Below, one piece after another: positions 8,634 through 18,716 of a stretch of 64,000 nucleotides of DNA. Origin of the DNA: Maribacter litopenaei (GTDB taxonomy: Bacteria > Bacteroidota > Bacteroidia > Flavobacteriales > Flavobacteriaceae). The stretch's first letter is position 1; every line of letters starts with the position of its first letter. The position numbers and the translations under genes are program-made. The notes under the pieces were generated by a model. It ran no database searches, was not told where the DNA came from, and saw only the letters and a program-made list of their open reading frames with translations. The DNA lies in assembly GCF_025244665.1 (NCBI RefSeq), contig NZ_CP104205.1, forward strand, positions 310,001-374,000, read 5' to 3'.

Positions 8634-9848
8634 ATGGACAAGACTATTTTACATTTGGATTTGGACACGTTTTTTGTATCCGTAGAGCGCAGGCTGGACA
8701 GCAAGCTACTTAAAAAGCCGATTCTTGTTGGTGGGTTGAGTGACCGTGGCGTGGTGGCTGCTTGTAGTTATGAGACACGTGGATACGGAGTACATTCCGG
8801 TATGCCCATGAAAATGGCAAAGGAACTTTGTCCTGAGGCCATACAGATAAAGGGGAATGCAGGTACCTATAGTCAATACTCGGACGTGGTCACCGATATT
8901 ATCAAAGAGAGCGTTCCGCTTTTTGAAAAGTCCAGTATCGATGAATTTTATGCGGATCTTACGGGTATGGATCGTTTTTTTGGAGCTTATAAATATGCCT
9001 CTGAACTACGCCATAGGATTATTAGGGAAACCGGACTCCCTATTTCCTTTGGACTTTCAGTGAACAAAGTGGTCTCTAAAGTGGCTACCAATGAGGCGAA
9101 GCCCAACAACCAATTGAAGATAGATTATGGACTGGAAAAGCCTTTTTTGGCCCCGCTTTCCATAAAAAAGATTCCTATGGTTGGTGATAAGACGTATCAG
9201 ACCCTTAGAAATTTGGGACTCCGACAGATACGTACCATACAGGAAATGCCTATGGATGTAATGCAGCGGGTACTTGGAAAAAATGGTACGGTTATTTGGA
9301 ACCGTGCCAATGGTATAGACCATACCCCCGTGATTCCGTTTTGTGAACGCAAATCCATATCAACGGAACGCACTTTTGATCGTGATACCATAGATGTGGT
9401 AAAGTTAAAGGGTATCCTTATCGCCATGACGGAGAACCTTGCCTACCAACTTCGCAGGGGAGAAAAGTTGACGGCTTGTGTTACTGTGAAAATCCGGTAT
9501 TCCGATTTTAATACCTATTCCAAACAATTGCGGATTCCCTATACGAGTGCGGATCATATCCTTATTCCTAAAATTTTGGAACTGTTCAGGGTATTGTATA
9601 ACCGAAGGTTATTGGTACGGTTGATAGGTATCCGGTTTAGTCATTTGGTATCGGGCAATTATCAGATCAATCTTTTTGATGATACAGAAGAACGATTAAA
9701 TCTTTACCATGCCATGGACTATATTAGGAATCGCTTTGGGGAAAAGAGCGTCATTCGGGCATCGGCCATGGGAAAGAATACTATAGGGCGTATGCATAAT
9801 CCTTTTGATGGTAGACCGCCCATCGTGCTAGCACATCGGAAACAGTAA
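8634..9848 (+). CDS. dinB: DNA polymerase IV-like Y-family polymerase
   Basis: A Y-family translesion polymerase of 404 residues. The palm carries ILHLDLDTFFVSVE (metal-binding Asp residues) and the catalytic pair in SSIDEFYADLTG (~D102, E103). The fingers (ACSYETRGYGVHSGMPM), the thumb with helix-hairpin-helix (IKKIPMVGDKTYQTLRNLG) and the little-finger region follow. The C-terminus has NYQINLFDD, similar to a short beta-clamp-binding peptide. It is followed 100 bp later by a DnaE-type polymerase, and this pairing is the Bacteroidota version of the damage-inducible mutasome arrangement (inference from context). The upstream palindromes are the likely control point. Confidence 0.9.
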   Translation: MDKTILHLDLDTFFVSVERRLDSKLLKKPILVGGLSDRGVVAACSYETRGYGVHSGMPMKMAKELCPEAIQIKGNAGTYSQYSDVVTDIIKESVPLFEKSSIDEFYADLTGMDRFFGAYKYASELRHRIIRETGLPISFGLSVNKVVSKVATNEAKPNNQLKIDYGLEKPFLAPLSIKKIPMVGDKTYQTLRNLGLRQIRTIQEMPMDVMQRVLGKNGTVIWNRANGIDHTPVIPFCERKSISTERTFDRDTIDVVKLKGILIAMTENLAYQLRRGEKLTACVTVKIRYSDFNTYSKQLRIPYTSADHILIPKILELFRVLYNRRLLVRLIGIRFSHLVSGNYQINLFDDTEERLNLYHAMDYIRNRFGEKSVIRASAMGKNTIGRMHNPFDGRPPIVLAHRKQ

Positions 9849-9950
9849 AAATTAGTTACTGGTTGTTAGTTTTTAGAAATAGATATTATTGATTACCAAC
9901 AACCAGTAGCTTTTGAATTTGAATTTGAACTTGACACTTGAATTTGTCCC

Positions 9951-12900
9951 TTGTACTTGAATTGCCACACATATTACAGTTTGCGCTACGGAACCTTTTC
10001 CGAGGAAGAGCTTTTGGGTTTGGCCCAAAAAAATGGTGTTACACGGTTAGTACTTACGGATATCAACAATACATCTGCATGTCTCAATTTTGTTCGAAAA
10101 GCTTCCGAATACGATGTCACACCACTATTGGGGATTGATTTTAGAAATGGCGTGGAATCTTGTTTCATAGGTATAGCCAAAAACAACGATGGGTATTTGG
10201 AACTGAACAATTTTCTTTCTGAGCATTTGCATAAGGAAAGACCATTGCCCATAGTTGCGCCAAAGTTTAAGAATGTCTATGTCATTTATCCCTTTGAGCA
10301 GGTACTTCGTAACGAGATACAAACCTTTGCAGATTATGAATTCATAGGTATCTCCATTGCCGATTTGCGACGTTTGCCGTTTTCAAGACTATTGTGCTTA
10401 AAGGATAGGTTGGTGGTACAACAACCGGTTACTTTTCGCAATAAAGGCGATTTCAATGCCCATAGATTGTTGAGAGCCATTGATAAGAATGTATTGTTGA
10501 GCAAGTTGGAAAAAACAGAGGAAGGCAATGAGGATGAAAAAATGTATCCTATTGAAAATTTGGCCGCTGCTTTTTCTGAATATCCCTTTATTCTTGAAAA
10601 CACAGACCGTTTGTTGAAATCCTGCTCTATCCAATTTGATTTTTCACAGGATAGGAAACCTCAAAATCTGCAAAACTATACGGACTCTAGGGAGGAGGAT
10701 GAACGGATGATCGAGCGGTTATGTCTTGAAGGCTTGCCGTATCGTTATCCCGATGGTGGGGAGGGTATTATGGAACGTTTACAAAAAGAGTTGGGGCTTA
10801 TTAAGGAAAAGGGGTTCGTTTCTTATTTTTTGATCAATTGGGATATTGTTTCCTACGCACGTAAGCAAGGGTTTTTCTATGTGGGCAGGGGCAGCGGTGC
10901 CAATAGTATTGTAGCTTATTTATTGCGAATTACGGATGTGAATCCCATGGAACTCGACCTATATTTTGAGCGCTTCATAAACCTCTATCGTACCAATCCC
11001 CCTGATTTTGATATTGATTTTTCACATCACGATCGACCAGTAATGACCCAATATATTTTTGATCGTTTTCAGCATGTGGCCCTTTTGGGAACCTATGTTA
11101 CTTTTAAGGAAAGAGGGGTCATTCGGGAGTTGGGAAAGGTATTTGGGCTTCCTAAAGATGAAATCGATTTCCTTTCTGAGGGAAGATTCGATTCGGGAAA
11201 GCTTGATGAGGTGGCACGGTTGGTCCTAAAATACGGTCGGTTGATCATGGGAATGCCCAATTACCTGAGCATTCACGCCGGAGGTATTTTAATAAGCGAA
11301 AGACCGTTGCATTGGTTTTCCGCTACGCACCTGCCGCCAAAGGGCTATCCTACTACCCAATTTGATATGGTCATTGCAGAGGATGTAGGATTGTACAAGT
11401 TCGATATTCTTGGTCAAAGGGGGTTGGCAAAAATCAAGGAATCCTTGGAGATTATTGCCTATAACCGCATAGATAATCCTGATGAAATCGATATCCACGA
11501 TGTCAAAAAATTCAAAAAGGATTCCAGGATCAATGACCTGATTAAGACCGCACAATGCATGGGATGTTTTTATGTAGAATCCCCTGCCATGCGGATGTTG
11601 TTGAAAAAACTGGAGGTCGACAATTACCTTGGCCTTGTGGCTGCCAGCTCTATCATTAGACCAGGGGTGGCCAAAAGTGGTATGATGCGTGAATATATAC
11701 TCAGGCACCGGGAAAAGGGGAGAACAGAAGAAAGAGCACATCCAGTAATGTTGGATATTATGCCTGATACCTATGGGGTCATGGTATATCAGGAAGATGT
11801 GATTAAAGTGGCCCATTATTTTGCGACTGTGATCCGGGAGAAGCCGATGTTTTAAGAAGGGGGATGAGCGGAAAGTTTCGTTCACGGGAAGAGTTTGAAA
11901 AGGTGCGTTTAAAATTTATCGAAAATTGTCGCAAAAAGGGAGAACCGGATAGTGTCATTTTTGAGGTATGGGAGCAGATTGCCAGTTTTGCCGGTTATGC
12001 TTTTGCAAAGGGTCATTCCGCCTCCTATGCGGTAGAAAGCTACCAAACCTTGTTTTTAAGGGCGTATTATCCGTTGGAGTATATGGTGGCCGTCCTTAAT
12101 AATGGGGGCGGTTTCTACCGAACGGAATTTTATATCCATGAAGCTCGAATGCTGGGGGCCACGATACACCCTCCATGCATTAATAGGAGCAATCATAATA
12201 ATGTAATCTATGGAAAGGCTATTTTCTTGGGACTGGGCTATTTACGGGATTTGGAAAGTAGGGTTGCGGAACGCATCCTAAGAGAAAGGAGTCGGAAAGG
12301 TACCTTTACCTCCTTGGAGGATTTTTTGGACCGTGTCGTAATATCCATAGAACAAGTCAGTATTCTGATACGAATCGATGCATTTAGGTTCACAGGGGTC
12401 AATAAACATCAACTATTATGGAAGGCCCATTTGTTTTTGAACAAGGGTGTAAAATTGGAACATCCTAAACTTTTTCCGGCAGTACATCAAAATTTTAAGA
12501 TGCCCCCTTTGCATACCAGTGATCAAGAGGATGCCTTTACGCAATTGGAGTTGTTGGGATTTTGTCTTTGCAGTCCTTTCCAGCTATTGGCAGCACCTCC
12601 AAAAAATACGAACGGCAGTAAGGATTTAAAGCAATACCTAAATGGCTACATAGACATTTATGGATATTTGGTTACGGTAAAAAATACCAGTACCCATACA
12701 GGAAAACGTATGCATTTCGCCACCTTGGTGGATCAACAGGGAATGGTTTTCGATACGGTGTTGTTCCCACCCGTAGCGGCCAAGTACGCTTTTAGGGGCA
12801 GGGGCATTTATCGATTTTATGGAAAAGTGGTGAGCGAGTTCGATTTTTTGAGCATAGAAGTAATCAAAATGCGAAAAGAGGATTATATACCGAGACCCGC

Positions 12901-12991
12901 GTTATGCCGATATGAAGACCAGTACCAAAATCTTTGCCGAAAAGGATGTTTTATCATTATCATCCAATTCAAAAAAAATATAAAGGTTTAA
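9951..12991 (+). pseudogene. dnaE2: DnaE2-like error-prone DNA polymerase III alpha subunit, one frameshift
   Basis: About 1,010 codons, shorter than replicative DnaE (~1,150-1,450), which with the neighbouring dinB points to the damage-induced type. The PHP domain is at the start (LNCHTYYSLRYGTFSEEEL; start codon TTG). The catalytic Asp triad is in PPDFDIDFS at ~350-357, followed by TYVTFKERGVIRELGKVF, the ADVGLYKFDILGQRGL-like segment and SSIIRPGVAKSGMM. The frame breaks near 11,830 inside the conserved VMVYQEDVIKVAHYFA / GEADVLRRGMSGKFRS block. The second half carries the FAKGHSASYA helix-hairpin region and an OB-fold-like DIYGYLVTVKNT segment. The last ~25 residues look atypical and may hide another error. 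Confidence 0.85.
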
Positions 12992-13098
12992 TAACTACAT
13001 GGTTATTATGTTTATGTGCTATAATTAGATAGTGGTTTTACAAATTTAGATTTCCCAAATTTTGTTACTTTCATGAGGATAATGCTAAAAGAAGAATC

Positions 13099-14813
13099 AT
13101 GCGAGATATAATTACTTTGATACTTTCACTTGCTTTTGGGATTACTGTTTCCTTTGCTCAACCAGCCACTTATTGTAATCCTATAAACATAGATTATACC
13201 TATATGATTTATAACGCCCACGAAGATTTGTCGTATAGATCTGGTGCGGATCCGGCCGTAGTCAGGTTTAAGGATGACTATTACATGTTCGTTACCAGAT
13301 TCATGGGATACTGGTACTCAAAGGACATGCACCATTGGGAATTCATAAAACCTAAACAATGGTATTTTCAAGGATCAAATGCCCCGGCCGCATTCAATTA
13401 CAGGGATTCTGTTTTGTATATGGCCGGTAATCCATCAGGTTCCATGAGTGTATTGTTCAGTGATTCTCCGGAAAATGGAGAGTGGGAAGCTACCCCATCC
13501 ATACTGCATAACTTACAAGATCCTGCATTGTTTATAGATGATGACGGTCAGGCCTACATGTATTGGGGGTCTTCCAATACATTTCCAGTACGTGCCAGGA
13601 AGTTGGATAAGAAGAAACGGTTCCGTCCGTCTGATGAAATCCATGAATTTTTTAACCTAGAGCGAGAAAAACATGGCTGGGAACGGTTTGGTGAAAACCA
13701 CTCAGATAGCATTAACGGTGGATATATTGAAGGACCATGGATGAATAAAATAAATGGGAAATATTATTTGCAATATGCAGCTCCCGGACCGAATTCAATG
13801 TCTATGGGGATGGGGTTTACATATCGGATACTCCCTTAGGGCCGTTTAACTATGCTCCCAATAATCCATTTTCTTATAAACCCGGAGGGTTTATTAATGG
13901 AGCTGGACATGGCAGTACCGTGTTGGGACCTGGAAATCAATATTGGCATTTTTCATCCATGTCCGTTGGGGTCAGTGTTGGTTGGGAAAGAAGAATAGGT
14001 ATGTTTCCTACCTTTATTGATACAGATGGACTTCTGTATGCCAATACACGATTTGGTGACTATCCTCATTATGCACCATCGGAAACAGATAGGCATGGGA
14101 CATTTACGGGATGGATGCTACTATCCTATAAAAAGCCGGTAAAGGTTTCATCAGCCCTTGAGGATTATAACGCTGAAAATTTGGTCGATGAAAATGTAAA
14201 AACTTTTTGGGTTGCCCAAGAAAATGGAGAAAACCAGTGGATTGAAATTGATTTGGAACAACCGGCAGTGGTAAAGGCCCTTCAGATTAATTATAATGAT
14301 TATAAGTCTGACTTATATGGAAAAATTCCTGGTCTTTATCATCAATATAGTATAGAAGCTTCATTGGATGGAATCCATTGGGAAACGGTAATCGATAGGA
14401 GTGAAAATAGCAAGGATGTACCCAACGATTATGTGGTACTTCAAAACCCTATAAAGACTAAACACATTCGATATCGTAACGTACATGTGCCAACCTCTTA
14501 TTTATCTATTTCAGATATTCGAATTTTTGGGAACGGTTTTGGTAAGGCACCTAAGCCATTAAAGAAATTTACTTTGGAACGGAAGGATATGCGTCGGGGA
14601 GCCAACTTATCTTGGAATGCGGTTAAAGATGCACAAGGATACAATGTTCTTTGGGGTATTGCCCCAAACAAATTATATAGTTCTTGGATGGTTTATGAGG
14701 ATACAAGTTTGGATATAAAATCCTTGAATTCGGATCAAACGTACTATTTTTCTATAGAAGTCTTCAATGAGAATGGTGTGTCTGAAAAATCTCCTATCCT
14801 AAAACTGGAGTAA
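13099..14813 (+). pseudogene. Secreted GH43-like glycosidase with F5/8 type C and fibronectin III domains, one frameshift
   Basis: Signal peptide MRDIITLILSLAFGITVSFAQ, then a five-bladed propeller glycosidase fold: SGADPAVVRFKDDYYMFVTR with the GH43-type first catalytic Asp, WYSKDMHHWEFIKP, NLQDPALFIDDDGQAYMYWG, and GGYIEGPWMNKINGKYYLQY where Glu matches the usual acid position. The frame shifts near 13,830 but continues without loss (GPFNYAPNNPFSYKPGG, GHGSTVLGP). The C-terminal half has an F5/8 type C (CBM32-like) sandwich (~residues 360-480; FWVAQENGENQWIEIDLEQP) and a fibronectin III domain (ANLSWNAVKDAQGYNVLWG). It would cut a plant or algal polysaccharide side chain. No SusC/SusD pair is nearby, so the glycan cannot be deduced. 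Confidence 0.72.
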
Positions 14814-14819
14814 AACCCT

Positions 14820-15403
14820 TCTAATAAAATAGAAGTAATAAGGTGTAAATGGCAAGCAGTATAATACACTTTTTCATAATGTATTGTATTTGGTGTTAGT
14901 TTATTTATACTACTAAAGTAACTACAAGAGGGTCTCTATCGGCAAACTCTTCGAACACCTGAGGGAAAATATCGGTAAAAACCACTTCTCTTTCTTTAAG
15001 CCCCAAAAAAGTGAAGACAAATGATCATCCATTTGAGAGTGTTTAAATGATCATATCAGAATTTGAACTAAAATAGTTGCTGTTTACGAAGGTGTTTTCG
15101 TTACTCAGTAACTCCAACTTAATTAAGGATAACTATATGAAATCTGTTAAGTTATAAATCAGATTATACTAGATTTAGTCACATATATCTAAATTCGTGG
15201 AGATGATAGTACCTGTAATGATTCGCTGAGTCTGAATTATAGTTGCGTATACCCTAGGAACCAAACTCCTTACAACAAACTGCAAAATTAATTTTGGCGT
15301 AGGTTGATTGGAAAGAATTAAAAAAAAATAATATACGCAATTGGCTGTCCATGGTATTTTAATGGCTGATTAGGTAGTTCCTTAATAATGGGAGCGATTA
15401 AAC
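14820..15403. other. 584-bp intergenic stretch with a possible coding remnant on the minus strand
   Basis: No intact gene is visible. On the minus strand around 14,900-15,015 a short open frame reads VFTFLGLKEREVVFTDIFPQ then VFEEFADRDPLVVTLV, which has protein-like composition but no start and no recognised family. It may be the scrap of a deleted gene. Confidence 0.35.
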
Positions 15404-17195
15404 ATGTTGGAAATGAAAATTAATAGTTTAAAAAAATATCTGTTAACACTTTGGATTCTAGTCTGTGCATACCAATTTACCTATGGACAGGGAACTTATA
15501 AGGTACATTCCCACAATGATTATCATCAAGACTTTCCCTTTATTAAAGCTTATATCAACAACGCTTCTTCCATAGAGGTAGATTTATTTCTAAAGAATAA
15601 TACCTTGTATGTTACCCATAATGAATCTGAAATTATAGAAGGGCGAACTTTGTCATCTCTTTATTTAGAACCTTTGCTTGAACTGGAGAAAGCGGGAAAG
15701 TTAAGAGAAATACAACTTTTACTGGATATTAAATCGTCTTCTGAGACGACCCTGAACGCGATACAAGATGTATTAAAGAAATCTCCTTGCCTTATTCAAG
15801 GAAATAAGGTGTCCTTTGTGATTTCAGGTAACCGTCCTAAACCAAGAGATTATAATAATTATCCCGAATACATTTCCTTTGATCATCAAAATTTGGATGA
15901 TTTGGATTCCGTACCTCCGGACAAAGTGGCAATGATTAGCCTTAGCTTTCAAAAGTTCTCTGTCCGGAACGGATACGGACGCATGGTCGAAGAAGAATTA
16001 AAGCGGATTAAAGAGGCTATAGCCATAGCGCATGCCTTTGATAAGCCCTTTAGGTTTTGGGCGACCCCGGATACTAAAACTGCTTGGGCCCGGATGGCCA
16101 AATTAGGAGTTGATTTTATCAACACGGATCAACCGGCATTGGTATATGACTATTTGGAGTCCTTGGATGAAAATATATATAAAGGGGAGGTTAAAACAAC
16201 ATATAATCCCGAATACAATTTCGACCCTAACTCTAAACCTACAAATATCATTCTTATGATTGGTGACGGTAACGGGTTGGCACAAATTTCCGCCGCTATG
16301 ATTGCGAATAAAGGTCGATTGAGCATGACAAATATTAGGGATATTGGGTTGATCAAAACTTCCTCGTTTGATGATTTAATAACAGATTCGGCCGCAGGGG
16401 CAACGGCGATGGCCACGGGACAAAAAACGAATAATAGGGCGATAGGGTTAGGCCCAAACGGTGAGGAGCTAAAAAACTTGGTGGATGTGGCATCCGACAT
16501 GGGATACAAAACTGGAATCATTACCACCGATGCCATTTACGGTGCAACTCCATCGTCATTCTATGCCCATGTAAAGGATAGGGATAATACGGAAGGGATA
16601 CTTAACGGTTTGATAGCAAGCGAACTTGATTTTTTCATTGCTGGGGGAGAACGTTATGTTGCTGAATTGGACACAGTTTTTAATCGAACCACACTTACAG
16701 CATTTAACGATTTACATAGAAAGACTGCGGTTTTTTTGGGGGACAATAAGATGCCCACCATGGAAAAGGGTAGGCAGGATATGTTGCCAAAATCAGTAAA
16801 AAAATCTATGGAAGTTCTTTCAAAGGGTAACGAGCCCTTCTTTATGGTCTTAGAAGGAGCCCAAATTGATAATGGAGGTCACTCAAATAATACGGCCACC
16901 ATAATAGATGAAATGTTGGACTTTGATGCGGCGGTTACCGAGGTATTAAAATTTGCCGATAAAACGAAAAATACATTGGTATTGATTACGGCCGATCACG
17001 AAACGTCTCGGCTTTGGAATCGTTGGTGGAAATTTGGAAAATGGAGAGGTTCAAGGAGATTTTTTGACCATCGATCACACAGCTATCATGGTACCTTTAT
17101 TCGCGTATGAATCAAAAGCACAACATTTTCAAGGGGTGTATGAAAACTCTGAGATATTCTCAAAGCTTAAGAAAATTATGGAGGCCAGGAACTGA
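15404..17195 (+). CDS. Alkaline phosphatase with N-terminal phosphodiesterase-like domain (frameshift near the 3' end)
   Basis: Signal peptide (LLTLWILVCAYQFTYGQ), then residues ~28-260 resembling a GDPD/PI-PLC-like TIM barrel (YKVHSHNDYHQDFPFIKAYI, SIEVDLFLKNNTLYVTH, LLLDIKSS, VDFINTDQPALVYDYL). The second domain is a PhoA-type alkaline phosphatase: ILMIGDGNG (~284), TDSAAGATAMATG with the nucleophile Ser (~328), EGAQIDNGGHSN (~485) and LITADHETS (~528). The continuous frame ends falsely at 17110. After a one-base shift near 17,005 the normal ending appears (GGNLENGEVQGDF, IDHTAIMVPLFAY, VYENSEIF) and stops at 17195. Together the domains could strip phosphate from glycerophosphodiesters and other organic phosphates in the periplasm (inference). 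Start Met at 15413 is an alternative. Confidence 0.85.
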
Positions 17196-17215
17196 CCATT
17201 CTTGGAAAAAATAAA

Positions 17216-17241
17216 AAAAGCCTCCCAATTGGGAGGCTTTT
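17216..17241. terminator. Bidirectional terminator between the phosphatase and the efflux operon
   Basis: Stem AAAAGCCTCCC / GGGAGGCTTTT around AATT, with A-tract before and T-tract after, so it can serve both convergent genes. Confidence 0.9.
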
Positions 17242-17264
17242 AAATATAGGTTTCGGGAGAATGA

Positions 17265-18716
17265 TCAATTCCATCCGCCACCAAGGGCTCTGTAGATGTC
17301 CACACGGGCAATCAATTGATCTCTTTTGGTTTCGACCAGTTCCATTTTAGATTCCAAAGCCTCACGTTGTGTTAGAAGCACCTCAATATATTCGACCCTT
17401 GCTGATTGAAACAATTGGGTGGAAAGATTAATGGATTCGGTTAAGGTCTTGACTTGGTCCGCCTTTAATTCATAGGTATTTTTGAGATTTTCAAGCTTTG
17501 ATAACTGATTGGCAACTTCAATATAGCCTCCCAATATCGATTTCTCATACTCAAATACCGCTTGTATTTGTCTTGCATTTGCCGTATTGTACGCTGCTTT
17601 TAGTGCATTTCTGTTGATTAATGGGGCAACAAGGTCACCTACTGTGGAATACAACAAGGACTGCGGGGTCTCGGTGAGATATTTGGGCTTAAATGCCTCT
17701 AACCCGATACCGGCCTTGATGCCAATGGAGGGGTAAAAATTGGCCCTTGCAACCTTGACATCAAGTTTAGAAGCCTGCAATTCAAATTCAGCGCGACGGA
17801 TATCCGGTCGGTTTTGAAGCAATTGAGCAGGTATACGCGAATAAATGGTGTCAATTTCACTTTCAATAAAACCTTCCGAATTTCTTTCAATCCGTTGAGG
17901 TGACCTACCAATGAGGAAATTGAGCTTGTTTTCCGTTTCTACTACCTGCTGCTGTACTTCAAATTTGTGACTCTTATTTTTTAGGACCTCCGCTTCAAAC
18001 CGTTTTACGGCCAACTCCGTGGCTCGAGCGGCTTGTTTTTGCAAACGGACCATCTTCATGGCATTTCCTTGTATTTCCAAGTTTTGTTCGATAATGGACA
18101 ATTGATTGTCCAAAGCGATCAATTCGTAATAAGAATCGGCGATTTCGGCAATTAAGCTCGTTATCATAAAATTTTTACCTTCCACAGTAGCCAAATATTC
18201 CAAAACTGCCGACTTTTTGGAATTCCTGAGCTTTTTCCAAACATCCAATTCCCAAGAGGCAAAAATACCAGCAGAATAATCTGTTAATGGTTCAGGAAAT
18301 TCTTCATCTTCCCGAATATTCAGGTTTTTTTCCACTGCACCGTTTCGGGTGTATTCTCCCACTTTTTCGACTTCGGCTCCTGCCTTAACATCAACAAAAG
18401 GGAGGTATTCCCCTTTTCCGGCCTTTACCTCGTTTTGCGCTACATCTATTTGGCGTAGCATGATATTCAACTCCTGGTTATTGACCAAGGCCGTATCTAT
18501 GAGACTTATCAAATAGGCATCAGAGAAAAATTCCCTCCATTGAATCGTGGCTGAATTTAAGGTGTCCGTTGTTTTTCCCTGATAATTCTCCGGAATGGCT
18601 GTGTTCTCCTCCCGTATAGATTTAGAAGGGATGCAAGAGTAGATTGTCCCCAACAATAACAGGCAGACGACGACCGGTTTAAGACCAAGTGTTATATTCA
18701 ATTTAAAATTATTCAT
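17265..18716 (-). CDS. Outer-membrane efflux channel lipoprotein (OprM/NodT family)
   Basis: TolC-type channel of the NodT/OprM class: lipoprotein leader with lipobox TIYSC, then two internally repeated long helical/beta segments typical of OEP domains. Recognisable lines are WREFFSDAYLISLIDTALVNN in the first repeat, AGIFASWELDVWKKLRNSK, the RRAEFELQASKLDVKVARANFYPS block that marks the second, and a closing ALESKMELVETKRDQLIARV coiled stretch followed by YRALGGGWN. At 483 residues it has the normal size. It is the last gene of a three-gene operon (adaptor, pump, channel), overlapping the pump gene by 8 bp, and would let the complex expel compounds directly to the outside. Confidence 0.9.
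   Translation of the reverse strand: MNNFKLNITLGLKPVVVCLLLLGTIYSCIPSKSIREENTAIPENYQGKTTDTLNSATIQWREFFSDAYLISLIDTALVNNQELNIMLRQIDVAQNEVKAGKGEYLPFVDVKAGAEVEKVGEYTRNGAVEKNLNIREDEEFPEPLTDYSAGIFASWELDVWKKLRNSKKSAVLEYLATVEGKNFMITSLIAEIADSYYELIALDNQLSIIEQNLEIQGNAMKMVRLQKQAARATELAVKRFEAEVLKNKSHKFEVQQQVVETENKLNFLIGRSPQRIERNSEGFIESEIDTIYSRIPAQLLQNRPDIRRAEFELQASKLDVKVARANFYPSIGIKAGIGLEAFKPKYLTETPQSLLYSTVGDLVAPLINRNALKAAYNTANARQIQAVFEYEKSILGGYIEVANQLSKLENLKNTYELKADQVKTLTESINLSTQLFQSARVEYIEVLLTQREALESKMELVETKRDQLIARVDIYRALGGGWN

Noticed and set aside
13099-14813. Polysaccharide utilization locus
   Set aside because: No SusC/SusD pair or further glycoside hydrolases stand around the GH43-like gene.
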